Below are positions 41,333-50,559 of a DNA stretch of 64,000 bases, in pieces; position 1 is the first letter of the stretch; the number at the start of each line of letters is the position of its first letter. Origin of the DNA: Kitasatospora gansuensis (GTDB lineage Bacteria > Actinomycetota > Actinomycetes > Streptomycetales > Streptomycetaceae); NCBI RefSeq assembly GCF_014203705.1, contig NZ_JACHJR010000001.1, positions 1,550,001-1,614,000 of the forward strand. The letters run 5' to 3'. The position numbers and the translations under genes were made by a program. The notes under the pieces are model-generated. The model saw only the letters and a program-made list of their open reading frames with translations, did not search any database and was not told the DNA's origin.

Positions 41333-44300
41333 TCAGGAGGCCGGCCCGGGCAGCTCCGCGTACGCCCGGCCGCTGCGGATCAGTGCCTCCGCCTTGTCCG
41401 GGTCCATCGGGCGGGCGAACAGGTAGCCCTGCCCGAGCGGGCAGCCCATCACGCCCAGCAGCTCGCGCTGCCTGGAGGTCTCGATCCCCTCCGCGATCAC
41501 CCGGACGCCCAGCGTCTCGGCGATCCGGGTGATGCCCTCGACCAGGGCGTACTGCTGCGGGGACCGCTCCAGACCGTCGATGAAGGACTTGTCGATCTTC
41601 AGGATGGTGATCGGGAACTCCCGCAGGTAGCTGAGCGAGGAGTACCCGGTGCCGAAGTCGTCGATCGCCAGCCTGACCCCCAGCTCACTCAGCATCAGCA
41701 GGTCGGACCTGACCCGGTCGTCACGCTGCATCAGCACGCTCTCGGTCAGCTCCAGCACCAGCGACTCCGGCTGCATCGAGCACACGTCCAGGGCGTCCAG
41801 CACCACCTCGACGAAGCCCGGGTCGCGGAACTGCCGGGCCGAGACGTTGACGCTCACGTACAGCGGCCGCCCGGCGCCGACCGCCCGCTGCCAGCGGGCC
41901 GCCTCGGCGGTGGCGCGGCCGAGCACCCAGGCGCCGAGCGGGACGATCTGCCCGCTCTCCTCGGCCAGCGTGATGAACTGCTCGGGCGGCACCAGGCCGC
42001 GCTTGGCGTGCGGCCAGCGCACCAGTGCCTCGAAGCCCTCCAGGCCGCCGCTGCCGATCTCCACGATCGGCTGGTAGAGCAGGTGGAAGGCGGAGTCCGC
42101 GACAGCCCCGTGCAGGCTCTCCTGGAGCTCGTGGCGCTCGATCATGCCCTCCTGCAGGACCGGCTGGAACCGGCGCCACTGCCGCTTGCCGGAGCCCTTG
42201 GCCGCGTACAGCGCGAGGTCCGCGTGGGTGAGCAGCTCGGTGGAGTCGGCGCTGTCGTCGGTGGTCGCCACGCCCAGGCTGACCGAGACGTTGACCGCGC
42301 CGACGCTGAGCCGGAACGGCTCGTCGAAGGCCCGGATCACGTGCTCGGCGAAGCCCTCGGCGTCCGCCGGGCTGCGGGCGTCCTCGATCAGCACCGCGAA
42401 CTCGTCACCGCCGAGCCGGGCCGCGGTGTCCGAGGCCCGCGCGATGGTGGACAGCCGCAGCGAGACCGCCACCAGCAGTTCGTCCCCGACGCTGTGGCCC
42501 ATCGCGTCGTTGACCACCTTGAAGTCGTCGATGTCGATCAGGAGCACCCCGGCCGAGAGCCCGCCCCGGGTGCCGCGCCGGAAAGCCTGGGTGACCCGGT
42601 CGTGGAAGAGCACCCGGTTGGCCAGCCCGGTCAGCGAGTCGTGGAACGCCCGGTGGCTCAACTCGCGCTCCAGCTGGCGCTGTTCGGTGACGTCCCGGAG
42701 GGTCAGCACCAGCCCGGCCACCGTCGGGTCGGCCCGCAGGTCGCTGTGCCTGACCTCGACCTCGATCGTCACCTCGTCGTGCCGGAGCATCCGCCAGTGC
42801 TCGCGCCGCTCCCGGGTGCCGGGTCTGCGCATCTGGTCCAGCGCACCCACCACGCCGAGGGTCTCCTCGGGCGGCACCAGCGCCGCGATCGGGGTGCCCA
42901 CCAGGCCGGGGTAGCCGAGCACCCGGTCGGCCGAGCTGGAGGCATACCTGACCCGGTCCTCCTCGTCCAGGATCAGGATGACGTCCGAGGCGTTCTGCAC
43001 CAGGCTGCGGAAGTACGCCTCGCTGTTGCGGCGGTTGACCTCCTCGCTGAGCGTGATCCGTTCCAGCGCCAGCGCCGCCTGTGAGGCGAGCGAGCCGAGC
43101 GTGTCGGTGAGGGCCAGCAGCTCCTCCTCCTCGCCGCCGACGATCAGCACCCCGATCAGCGGGTCGCCGGCCGGCCGGTCCCGCAGGGCCAGCGGGCAGA
43201 CCACGGCCTGGCCCGCGCCGTGCAGCGCCGTCGCCAGCTCGTCCCCCAGGTCCACCGCCCGGCACTGGTGGCTGCGCCCGGTGGCGGCCAGCAGGTGGAC
43301 GGCCCGCGGCACCTGGAAGGCCGACCATTCACCCGGACGGCCGTACGGCGGCTGGAACCTGACCCCGCCGCCCTGGTCGCTCAGCCCGAGCAGCACCCGG
43401 CGGCGCGGATCGGGCGGCGGCAGCGCGGCACCGGCCGCCCGCAGCGCGCTGGTGATCTCGTCCACCCGGGTGGCGCCGGCCAGTGAGCTGACCGCCACCC
43501 TGAGCACCCGCTCGCGGGCCACGGTCTGCCGGTGCGTGCTCACCACCCCGGCCAGCCGGGCCAGCACCAGCAGGTAGAGCAGCGCGGAGAAGGCGGCCAC
43601 CACCCCGACGTTGCTGGTGTCGCCGACGAAGGCGTCCAGCATCAGGATCGCCGGGGCGATCAGCGCGGCGAGGGCGAGCAGCCCGATCCGGCCCCGGGCC
43701 ACCTCGGGCCGTCGGCGCGGGGCCGGGCGGGTCATGGTGACCATCGAGGGGTGCAGCGCGGCGATGCCCCAGGAGGTGTAGAAAGCGGCCCAGCCGAGGT
43801 CCACCGGGGTGCCGATCCGCCACATCCCGTGCAGCTGGATCAGCCCGAACATCACGTCCGAGACCAGCATCCCCAGAGTGCCCACGGTGAGCAGCCGCAG
43901 CGACCAGCTGCGCGGGCCCGGCGGCACCAACAGCCGTACCAGCATGGCCAGCACCAGGATGTCGCCCAGCGGGTAGGCGATCGAGAACGCCTTCTGAACC
44001 CACGTCAGTTCGGAGTTCTGCGCGGACGGCAGCACGATGTAGATCCAGACCAGCAGCGCCAGACCTGAGGTGAAGGTCAGCGCGTCCAGCAGGCTGCCCC
44101 GGTCCCGGCCCGCGCTCCGGCGGCGGATGAACAGCAACAGCCCGGCGGCGTACAGCGGGTAGGTCAGCAGGTAGAAGCCGTCCGCGATGGACGGGAACGG
44201 GTTGACCCGCTTGAGGATCTCGGTCTGCACCACCTCGGCGACCTCGCCCGCGGTGAAGCTGAGGTTCGCGGCGGCCAGCAGGAACCACGGCAGCGGGTGG

Positions 44301-44467
44301 GTCGGCCGGTTGCGGAAGGTGCCGTACACGATCGCGGCCACGCCGCTCAGGCCGATCCCGGTCCACCAGACGATCCGCTGATCGGGGTGGGTGTAGTACA
44401 GCGCCGTCAGCAGGACCATCCAGCCGAGGAAGACATACGCCGGGTAGGGCCACCGCCATCTGGTCAT
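41333..44467 (-). CDS. Membrane GAF-PAS-GGDEF-EAL cyclic di-GMP enzyme
   Basis: 1044 residues. An N-terminal membrane domain of about ten helices (1-310), a GAF-like region (about 330-490), a PAS domain (about 495-615; VQNASDVILILDEEDRVRYA), GGDEF and EAL. Both catalytic motifs are intact: RLGGDEFAVL with GGDEF at 686-690, and FEALVRWPH with EAL at 813-815, plus ELTESVL, DDFGTGYSS and EGIET. It may make or degrade c-di-GMP, which in Streptomyces controls development through BldD. The start is the ATG at 44467 with AGAGG upstream; the much longer open frame extending to 47725 is only the antisense of the NRPS-like gene. Confidence 0.92.
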   Translation of the reverse strand: MTRWRWPYPAYVFLGWMVLLTALYYTHPDQRIVWWTGIGLSGVAAIVYGTFRNRPTHPLPWFLLAAANLSFTAGEVAEVVQTEILKRVNPFPSIADGFYLLTYPLYAAGLLLFIRRRSAGRDRGSLLDALTFTSGLALLVWIYIVLPSAQNSELTWVQKAFSIAYPLGDILVLAMLVRLLVPPGPRSWSLRLLTVGTLGMLVSDVMFGLIQLHGMWRIGTPVDLGWAAFYTSWGIAALHPSMVTMTRPAPRRRPEVARGRIGLLALAALIAPAILMLDAFVGDTSNVGVVAAFSALLYLLVLARLAGVVSTHRQTVARERVLRVAVSSLAGATRVDEITSALRAAGAALPPPDPRRRVLLGLSDQGGGVRFQPPYGRPGEWSAFQVPRAVHLLAATGRSHQCRAVDLGDELATALHGAGQAVVCPLALRDRPAGDPLIGVLIVGGEEEELLALTDTLGSLASQAALALERITLSEEVNRRNSEAYFRSLVQNASDVILILDEEDRVRYASSSADRVLGYPGLVGTPIAALVPPEETLGVVGALDQMRRPGTRERREHWRMLRHDEVTIEVEVRHSDLRADPTVAGLVLTLRDVTEQRQLERELSHRAFHDSLTGLANRVLFHDRVTQAFRRGTRGGLSAGVLLIDIDDFKVVNDAMGHSVGDELLVAVSLRLSTIARASDTAARLGGDEFAVLIEDARSPADAEGFAEHVIRAFDEPFRLSVGAVNVSVSLGVATTDDSADSTELLTHADLALYAAKGSGKRQWRRFQPVLQEGMIERHELQESLHGAVADSAFHLLYQPIVEIGSGGLEGFEALVRWPHAKRGLVPPEQFITLAEESGQIVPLGAWVLGRATAEAARWQRAVGAGRPLYVSVNVSARQFRDPGFVEVVLDALDVCSMQPESLVLELTESVLMQRDDRVRSDLLMLSELGVRLAIDDFGTGYSSLSYLREFPITILKIDKSFIDGLERSPQQYALVEGITRIAETLGVRVIAEGIETSRQRELLGVMGCPLGQGYLFARPMDPDKAEALIRSGRAYAELPGPAS

Positions 44468-44575
44468 CGCAGCCTCTGGGGCAGGGAACCGAAATGGAAT
44501 CCTGACCAGAATACCTGACGGCGTATATTCGAAGAACAGTTCACTGGGGGTCTGGAGCACACCGGGAGAGCACAG

Positions 44576-47500
44576 GTGGCGGACCGTGAATTGCATGTGA
44601 CGGTGGTGAACTCGCGCGGCCAGTACTCGATCTGGCCGAGTCACCGCGAGCTGCCGCCGGGCTGGCAACAGGTGGGACGACCAGCGCTGTTGGCTGACTG
44701 TGCAGCAGTTGTCGACACGCTGTGGACGGATATCCGGCCGCATTCCACCGGCCCCCCGGCGATTTCCGTACCGGAGTTGGTGCGGGCCAGGGCCCGGCTG
44801 ATTCCCGGTCACCCTGCGGTGATTTCGGAACACGGCGCACTCGACTACGGGGAGTTGGACAAGCAGGCGGACCAGTTGGCCCGCCGGCTGCGGGCCCGCG
44901 GTGTCGGAGCGCGGCACACCGTGGCGGTCTGTCACGACCGCAGCCCCGGCATGGTGGTCGCGCTGCTCGCCGTGCTCAGGGCCGGCGCCGCCTTCCTGCC
45001 GCTCGACCCCGCGCTGCCGCGGCGCCGGCTGGACCGGCTGATCGACGACGCCGGGGCGGCACCGGTGCTCACCGACCAGGCCCACAGCTGGCTCACCGAC
45101 CGCACCATGGCGGTCGATCAGGACGACGCCGACGACCAGGACCCCGGCGGCCCGCTGCCCACCCCGGGCCCCGAGGACCCGGCGTACCTGATCTACACCT
45201 CCGGCTCCACCGGCGACCCCAAGGGCGTGATGGTCAGTCACCGCTCCTTCGCCACCGTGCTGACCGCGCTGGTCACGGCGTACGGGCTGAGCCCCGCGGA
45301 CCGGGTGCTCCAGCTGGCCGCGCTCGGCTTCGACACCTCGCTGGAACAGGTCTTCACGCCGCTGATCGGCGGCGCCACGCTGGTGCTGGCCGACCGGCGG
45401 GGGTGCGCCCCGACCGAGCTGGCCGACCGGCTCGCCGCGCACCGGGTCACCGTGGCCGACCTGACCCCGGCGTACTGGCACCAGTTCCAGAACGCCACCG
45501 AGCGGGACCCGGCGCCACCGGGCGACCTGCGGCTGGTCATCGTCGGCGGGGACACCGTCCGGCCCGGGGACTGCCGTCGCTGGCTGCGGCAGCGGCCCGG
45601 GGTCCGGCTGATGAACGCCTACGGACTGACCGAGACCACCATCACCTCGACCCTGTGCGAGCTCAACCCCGGGCTGCTGGCCGGCCCGGTCGGGGCCCCG
45701 GCGCCGATCGGGCGGCCGGTGGGCGGGGCCACCGTGCACCTGCTGGACGAGCAGCTCCGGCCGGTCCAGGACGGGCGGCCCGGGGAGATCTTCATCGGCG
45801 GCCCCGGCGTGGCGCTCGGCTTCTGGCGGCAGCCGGGCCGGACGGCCGAGCTGTTCCGGCCCGACCCGTACGCGGCCGAGCCCGGCTCCCGGATGTGCCG
45901 GACCGGCGACCTCGGCCGGTGGCGGGCGGACGGCGAGCTGGAGTACCTGGGCCGGCTCGACCGGCAGCTGAAGATCCGCGGCTACCGGGTCGATCCGGCC
46001 GAGGTGGAGGCGGCCCTGGCCGACCACCCGGCGGTGGAGCAGGCCGCCGTGGTGCCCGAGGACGGGGCGCTGGCCGCGTTCTACACCACCGCCGGGCCTG
46101 TCCCCGCCGAGGAGGTCAACAGCTTCCTCAGCGAGCGGCTGGCCCGCTGGATGGTGCCGGCCAGGCTGACCGAGGTGGCCACCCTGCCGCTGGACCGCAA
46201 CGGCAAGGTGGACCGCAAGGGGCTGCTGCTGACCACCGCTCCCCCGCCGGCGCCGCCGACCGGCAACGGCGAGCAACTCGACTCGATCGGCAGCGGGGTG
46301 GCCGAGCTCTGGGCCCGGATGCTGCACCTGGAGCAGGTGCAGCCGGGGGACGACTTCTTCAAGATCGGCGGCGACTCGCTGCTGGCCACCGAGATGCTGG
46401 CCCGGGCCCGGATCATGTTCGGCATCGGGGTCGGTCAACTCCGGGTGCTCACCCGGGCGTTGCTGGCCGAACCGACGCTTGCCGCGTTCGCCCGCAACAC
46501 CCGGGCGGCCCGGGCCGGGACGCTGACCGCCGGCGACCTGCCCCCCGACTTCGCCGCCGAGGCCGAGCTCGGGGTGCCGATCAGATCGAACGGCGGCCCA
46601 CCACCGAACTGGCGCCGTCCCGGCGCGATCCTGCTCACCGGCGCCACCGGCTACTGCGGCTCGCACTTGCTGGACACCCTGCTCCGGGAGACCGACGCCA
46701 CCGTGCACTGCCTGGTCCGCGACACCGACCCCGGGCAGGCGCTGGACCGGCTGCGCGCGGCCGGACTGCGGCACCTGCTGCGGGACCCGCTGGACGGGGT
46801 GGCACCGGGGCGGGTGGTCCCGGAACACGGTGACCTCGGGGCGCCCCTGCTCGGCCTGACCGAGCAGCGGTTCGCCGAGCTGGCCGCCGGGCTCGACCTG
46901 ATCCTGCACTGTGGCGCCCGGGTCAACTTCATCTACCCGTACCGGGAGTTGAGCGCCGTCAACGTCGGCGGCGTCCGCGAGCTGGTCCGGCTGGCCGGGC
47001 ACTCCCGGGCCGTCCCGCTGCACCACCTGTCCAGCATGTCGGTGCTCGCCGGGTACGGGGCGGCCGGGGTCCGGCAGGTCACCGAACGCACCCCGCTCGG
47101 GTACCCCGGGTACCTCTCGGTCGGGTACGCGGAGACCAAGTGGGTCGCCGAGGAGCTGCTCCGGCAGGCCGCCCAGGCCGGTCTCCCGGTGACCGTGCAC
47201 CGGCTGAACGACGTCACCGGGGACCGGCACACCGGCGCGATGAACAGCAGCACCGAGATGTGCGCGCTGATCCGGCTGATCGCCGACACCGGGTGCGCGC
47301 CCGACGTGGACCTGCCGCTGGACTTCCTGCCCGCGGACAGCTTCGCCCGCGCGCTCACCTACCTGGCCACCCACGTCGAGGCCACCGGGCAGGCGTACCA
47401 CCTGACCAATCCCCGGCACCCGCTGCTCGGCGAACTCGCCGCCCGGCTGCGGGCGTTCGGCTACCCGGTGGCCGAGGTGCCCTACCAGGACTGGGTGCTC

Positions 47501-47770
47501 CGGTTCGCCCGGTACGCCGCCGAGCACCCCAAGCACCCGGCCACCCCGTTCCTGCCGCTGTTCGTCGACCGCTGCGCGGGCAGGCCCGAACTGACCGTCA
47601 GCGAGATGTACTTCCGCCGGACCTTCCCGCGCTTCGACCGCTCCGGGGTGGTCGCGGACCTGGCCGGGAGCGGGGTGGAGTTCCCGCCGGTGGACGGCCC
47701 GCTGCTGGACCGCTACCTGCGGCACCTGATCGGCTCCGGCTATCTCGACCCGCCGACCGTGGGCGGGTGA
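44576..47770 (+). CDS. MbtH-adenylation-carrier-thioester reductase (NRPS-like) fusion
   Basis: 1064 residues from GTG with GGGAGAG upstream. Residues 1-55 form an MbtH-like domain (NSRGQYSIWP, LPPGW, WTDIRP). The adenylation domain spans about 60-540 (IYTSGSTGDPKGV, NAYGLTETT, YRTGD-like CRTGDLGRW, DRNGKVDRK), the carrier domain about 560-630 with phosphopantetheine Ser601 in GGDSLL, and the C-terminal reductase domain about 680-1060 with LTGATGYCG and Y851/K855 in YAETK. It should activate one amino acid and release it reductively as an aldehyde or alcohol. Binding-pocket residues read from alignment to GrsA are D-T-E-D-I-G-A-I-T; the two acidic residues suggest a basic substrate. Followed by the aat-like gene after 7 bases. 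Confidence 0.93.
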   Translation: MADRELHVTVVNSRGQYSIWPSHRELPPGWQQVGRPALLADCAAVVDTLWTDIRPHSTGPPAISVPELVRARARLIPGHPAVISEHGALDYGELDKQADQLARRLRARGVGARHTVAVCHDRSPGMVVALLAVLRAGAAFLPLDPALPRRRLDRLIDDAGAAPVLTDQAHSWLTDRTMAVDQDDADDQDPGGPLPTPGPEDPAYLIYTSGSTGDPKGVMVSHRSFATVLTALVTAYGLSPADRVLQLAALGFDTSLEQVFTPLIGGATLVLADRRGCAPTELADRLAAHRVTVADLTPAYWHQFQNATERDPAPPGDLRLVIVGGDTVRPGDCRRWLRQRPGVRLMNAYGLTETTITSTLCELNPGLLAGPVGAPAPIGRPVGGATVHLLDEQLRPVQDGRPGEIFIGGPGVALGFWRQPGRTAELFRPDPYAAEPGSRMCRTGDLGRWRADGELEYLGRLDRQLKIRGYRVDPAEVEAALADHPAVEQAAVVPEDGALAAFYTTAGPVPAEEVNSFLSERLARWMVPARLTEVATLPLDRNGKVDRKGLLLTTAPPPAPPTGNGEQLDSIGSGVAELWARMLHLEQVQPGDDFFKIGGDSLLATEMLARARIMFGIGVGQLRVLTRALLAEPTLAAFARNTRAARAGTLTAGDLPPDFAAEAELGVPIRSNGGPPPNWRRPGAILLTGATGYCGSHLLDTLLRETDATVHCLVRDTDPGQALDRLRAAGLRHLLRDPLDGVAPGRVVPEHGDLGAPLLGLTEQRFAELAAGLDLILHCGARVNFIYPYRELSAVNVGGVRELVRLAGHSRAVPLHHLSSMSVLAGYGAAGVRQVTERTPLGYPGYLSVGYAETKWVAEELLRQAAQAGLPVTVHRLNDVTGDRHTGAMNSSTEMCALIRLIADTGCAPDVDLPLDFLPADSFARALTYLATHVEATGQAYHLTNPRHPLLGELAARLRAFGYPVAEVPYQDWVLRFARYAAEHPKHPATPFLPLFVDRCAGRPELTVSEMYFRRTFPRFDRSGVVADLAGSGVEFPPVDGPLLDRYLRHLIGSGYLDPPTVGG

Positions 47771-47777
47771 ACGGCCC

Positions 47778-48452
47778 TTGTGGTGGGAGGAGTTGGACCT
47801 GACCGAGGCGCCCGCCGATGGTCCGGTGGCGTTCGGCGGGACGCTGGACGCCGCTACCCTGCTCGGCGCCTACCGGGCCGGGCTCTTCCCCTTCCCGGCG
47901 GCCGATCCGGTGCTGGCCGGCTTCAACGAGGCGCGCTGGGCGGAAAGTCCGGCCCCGCTGGTCGGCGGGGACGACCCGTACGCGCTGGCCTGGTGGTCGC
48001 CCGACCCGCGGCCGGTGCTGGCGGTGGACCGGCTGCGGGAGCGGCCGCGCTGGACCTGCACGGTGGGGCGGGCCTTCGACCGGGTGCTGGAGGAGTGCCG
48101 CCGCGACCGCCAGCCCCGTTGGCTGACCGATGAGTTGGCGGCCGCGCTGCGGGAGTTGCACCGGGACGGGCAGGCGGTCAGCGGGGAGGTCTGGGAGGGC
48201 GAGGAGCTGGTCGGCGGGGCGTACGGGATCCGGGTCGGGCCGGTGCTCAGCCTGGACTCGATGTTCCACCACCGCCCGGGTAGCGGCACGGCGGCGCTGG
48301 CCGGGCTGGCGGCCCGGTTCGCGGCGGTCGGCGGCCGACTGCTGGACGTGCAGTGGGACAGCCCCCACATCCGGTCACTGGGTGCCGAGTTGCTGCCGCG
48401 CGAGCGCTACCTGGCCGCGCTCGGGGAGCCGGATACGCAGCCACTGGGCTGA
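47778..48452 (+). CDS. aat: Divergent leucyl/phenylalanyl-tRNA-protein transferase homologue
   Basis: 224 residues, the usual size of the family. Family landmarks are YRAGLFPFP, WWSPDPRPVL, WEGEELVGGAYG, DSMFHH and LLDVQWDSPHIRSLGAE. Several otherwise invariant positions differ: the GESMF motif is LDSMF (Glu to Asp), and the SK dipeptide that normally follows is replaced within GSGTAAL. True Aat adds Leu or Phe from tRNA to N-terminal Lys or Arg of proteins. Its placement 7 bases behind the NRPS-like gene and the divergent active site suggest use of aminoacyl-tRNA in the biosynthetic pathway, though ordinary Aat function remains possible. Its 3' end overlaps the convergent ABC gene by 46 bases. 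Confidence 0.82.
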   Translation: MWWEELDLTEAPADGPVAFGGTLDAATLLGAYRAGLFPFPAADPVLAGFNEARWAESPAPLVGGDDPYALAWWSPDPRPVLAVDRLRERPRWTCTVGRAFDRVLEECRRDRQPRWLTDELAAALRELHRDGQAVSGEVWEGEELVGGAYGIRVGPVLSLDSMFHHRPGSGTAALAGLAARFAAVGGRLLDVQWDSPHIRSLGAELLPRERYLAALGEPDTQPLG

Positions 48453-49762
48453 AGGTGCAGGGTGCGGTCGGCCAGGATGTCGGCCGCCGACCGGTCGTGG
48501 GTGATCAGCAGCAGCGCGAGACCCGTCCGGTCGCGCAACCCGGCCAGGTGGTCCAGGATCAGGCGGCGGCTCAGCGCGTCGAGGCCCGAGGTGATCTCGT
48601 CGCAGACCAGCACGCGCGGGTCGACCACCAAGGCCCGGGCCAGCGCGGCGCGTTGCAGCTCACCACCGGAGAGTTCGGCCGGGCGGCCGCCGACCGGGAC
48701 GCCGAGCCCTTCGAGGGTGCGGGCGGCCTGGCGACGGGCCGCCGCCGGACCGAGACCGGCGAGCCGGACCGCCGCTCTGGCCACCTGGTCGACCACCGGG
48801 CGGCGCTCGTCGAAGGCGGACCTGGCGTCCTGGAAGACGTACTGGACGGCCGCGAGGTCGGCCCGGCTGCGCGAGCGCAGGCTGCGCGGCAACGGACGCC
48901 CATCCAGGGCCACCGTGCCCTGGTAGGTGTCGTGCAGTCCGGCCAGACAGCGGCCCAGGGTGGTCTTGCCACTGCCCGAGCGGCCGGTCAGGGCGAGGCA
49001 CTCGCCCGCGCCGAGGGTGAGCGAGACCCCGGCCAGTGCCACCGCACCGCCTCGGTGACGGGCCGTCACCTGATGGGCCGCCAGGATCGGTGCGGCCGGT
49101 GCGGCGGACCGGCGGGGTCCGACCGTCGGGGCCTCCGCCCAGGCTCCCGGCTCGACCGGACGGCCGCCGCGCAGCATCACCACCTCGTCGGCCAACTCCC
49201 GTACCACGTCCAGGTCGTGGCTGAGCAGCACCAGCGCGAGGCCGTCCCGGACCAGTGCGGCCAGCTCGGCGACCAGGTGCCGTTTGGTCTCCGGGTCCTG
49301 CCCGGTGGTCGGCTCGTCGGCGACCAGCACCCGGGCGCCGAACAGCAGGGCCTGGGCGATCACCACCCGCTGCTGCTGCCCGCCGGAGAGCTGGTGCGGG
49401 AAGCGCCGCAGCACGGCGGCGGGGTCGTCCAGCCGGGCCCGGCGGAGCGCGTCCTCGACCGCCCGCCTGGGCCCCAACTCGCCCAGCAGGGCACCGATCC
49501 GGCGGGCGGGGTTGAGCACGGTGGCCGGGTGCTGGGGCACGTAGCCGACCGCTCCGGCCGGGGCCCGGACCAGGCCGGAGACCTTCGCGCCCGCGGGGTA
49601 CTCGCTGAGCAGCGCCAGGCCGGTGGTGGTCTTCCCGCTGCCGGAGGCGCCGAGCAGCGCGGTCACCCGGCCCGGGTGGGCGCGCAGGTGCACGCCGTCC
49701 AGCAGCAGCCGTCCCCCGACCTCGACCCGCAGGTCCCGCACCTCGGCCAGTGCTGCCGTCAT
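48407..49762 (-). CDS. Fused double-ATPase of peptide/nickel ABC importer (NikDE/DppDF type)
   Basis: 451 residues with two complete ABC domains in tandem, joined near residue 225. First half: Walker A GASGSGKTTTG, LSGGQQQRVVIAQALL, Walker B VLVADEPTTG. Second half: GRSGSGKTTLG, LSGGELQRAALARALV, VLVCDEITSG. It powers the importer formed with the two permeases upstream. Its start overlaps the stop of the second permease by 4 bases. It is the last gene of the ten-gene operon. Confidence 0.93.
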   Translation of the reverse strand: MTAALAEVRDLRVEVGGRLLLDGVHLRAHPGRVTALLGASGSGKTTTGLALLSEYPAGAKVSGLVRAPAGAVGYVPQHPATVLNPARRIGALLGELGPRRAVEDALRRARLDDPAAVLRRFPHQLSGGQQQRVVIAQALLFGARVLVADEPTTGQDPETKRHLVAELAALVRDGLALVLLSHDLDVVRELADEVVMLRGGRPVEPGAWAEAPTVGPRRSAAPAAPILAAHQVTARHRGGAVALAGVSLTLGAGECLALTGRSGSGKTTLGRCLAGLHDTYQGTVALDGRPLPRSLRSRSRADLAAVQYVFQDARSAFDERRPVVDQVARAAVRLAGLGPAAARRQAARTLEGLGVPVGGRPAELSGGELQRAALARALVVDPRVLVCDEITSGLDALSRRLILDHLAGLRDRTGLALLLITHDRSAADILADRTLHLQPSGCVSGSPSAAR

Positions 49763-50559
49763 CGCTCAACTCCCTTTCCCGGGCGCGGTTGCAGCGCCGC
49801 GTCGAACAGCAGGTTGGCTCCCGTCGAGAGCCCGGCGATCAGCGCGGCAGGGATCACCACCGCCCAGGGCTGGAGGTCGAGCCCTGGGCGGTTGCGATCG
49901 ACCATCACGGCCCAGTCGGCCGCGTCCGGGGCCACCCCGACGCCGAGGAAGGCGGCGGTACTCACCAGATAGAGCGCGCCGACCAGCCGGGTGCCCGCGT
50001 CGGCGGCCAGCGTGCGGCGCAGCTCGCGGGTGGTGTATCCGAGCGCGATCCCGGCCCAGGACTCCCGGTGCATCCGGAGCGCCTCGACCGCCGGGCGGGC
50101 GGCGATCTCCACGGCGGCGGCGTGCACCACCCGGGCGGCATCCGGCACCGCGACGAAGGCCACCAACACGGTCAGGCCGACCGGGCCCGGCTCCAGCGCG
50201 GCGGCCACCAGCAGGACCAGGATCAGCGAGGGCACCGCGAGCAGCACGTCCAGCGGCCGCAGCAGCAGTTCCTCCAGCCAGCCGAACCGGGTCAGCGCGG
50301 CGGCCAGCCCGAGCGGCAGGGCGACGGCGTACGCGAGCGCGGTGGCGGCCAGCGCCACCAGCACCACCGACCGCCCGCCGAGCAGGACTTGGCGCCAGAC
50401 GTCGCGTCCGGTGAAGTCGGTTCCCAGCCAGTGCCCGCCGCCCTGGGTGAAGGACACCGACCGGGGTCCGGCCTCCCCCGCGAACAGCGGGCCGAACAGG
50501 GCCAGCAGCAGCGGCACCGTGATCAGCACCGCCCCGAGGACGTACCGCCGCCGGGTCAC
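49759..50559 (-). CDS. Peptide/nickel ABC permease (NikC/DppC type)
   Basis: 266 residues from a GTG that overlaps the stop of the preceding permease (GTGA). Six hydrophobic segments; WLGTDFTGRDVWRQVLLGGR near the N-terminus is the classical DppC/NikC motif, and the EAA loop lies in EALRMHRESWAGIALGYTTRE. It pairs with the NikB-like permease in the membrane. The frame is open much further upstream, but that part is antisense-type shadow. Confidence 0.9.
   Translation of the reverse strand: MTRRRYVLGAVLITVPLLLALFGPLFAGEAGPRSVSFTQGGGHWLGTDFTGRDVWRQVLLGGRSVVLVALAATALAYAVALPLGLAAALTRFGWLEELLLRPLDVLLAVPSLILVLLVAAALEPGPVGLTVLVAFVAVPDAARVVHAAAVEIAARPAVEALRMHRESWAGIALGYTTRELRRTLAADAGTRLVGALYLVSTAAFLGVGVAPDAADWAVMVDRNRPGLDLQPWAVVIPAALIAGLSTGANLLFDAALQPRPGKGVER

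Noticed and set aside
44468..44575. BldD box in the GGDEF-EAL/NRPS-like divergent region
   Set aside because: TGACGGCGTATA has the right half-sites but wrong spacing for the BldD consensus.
41333..47725. A 2130-codon open frame on the minus strand
   Set aside because: Only 41333-44467 is coding; the rest is the antisense of the NRPS-like gene and is open because of high-GC codon bias.
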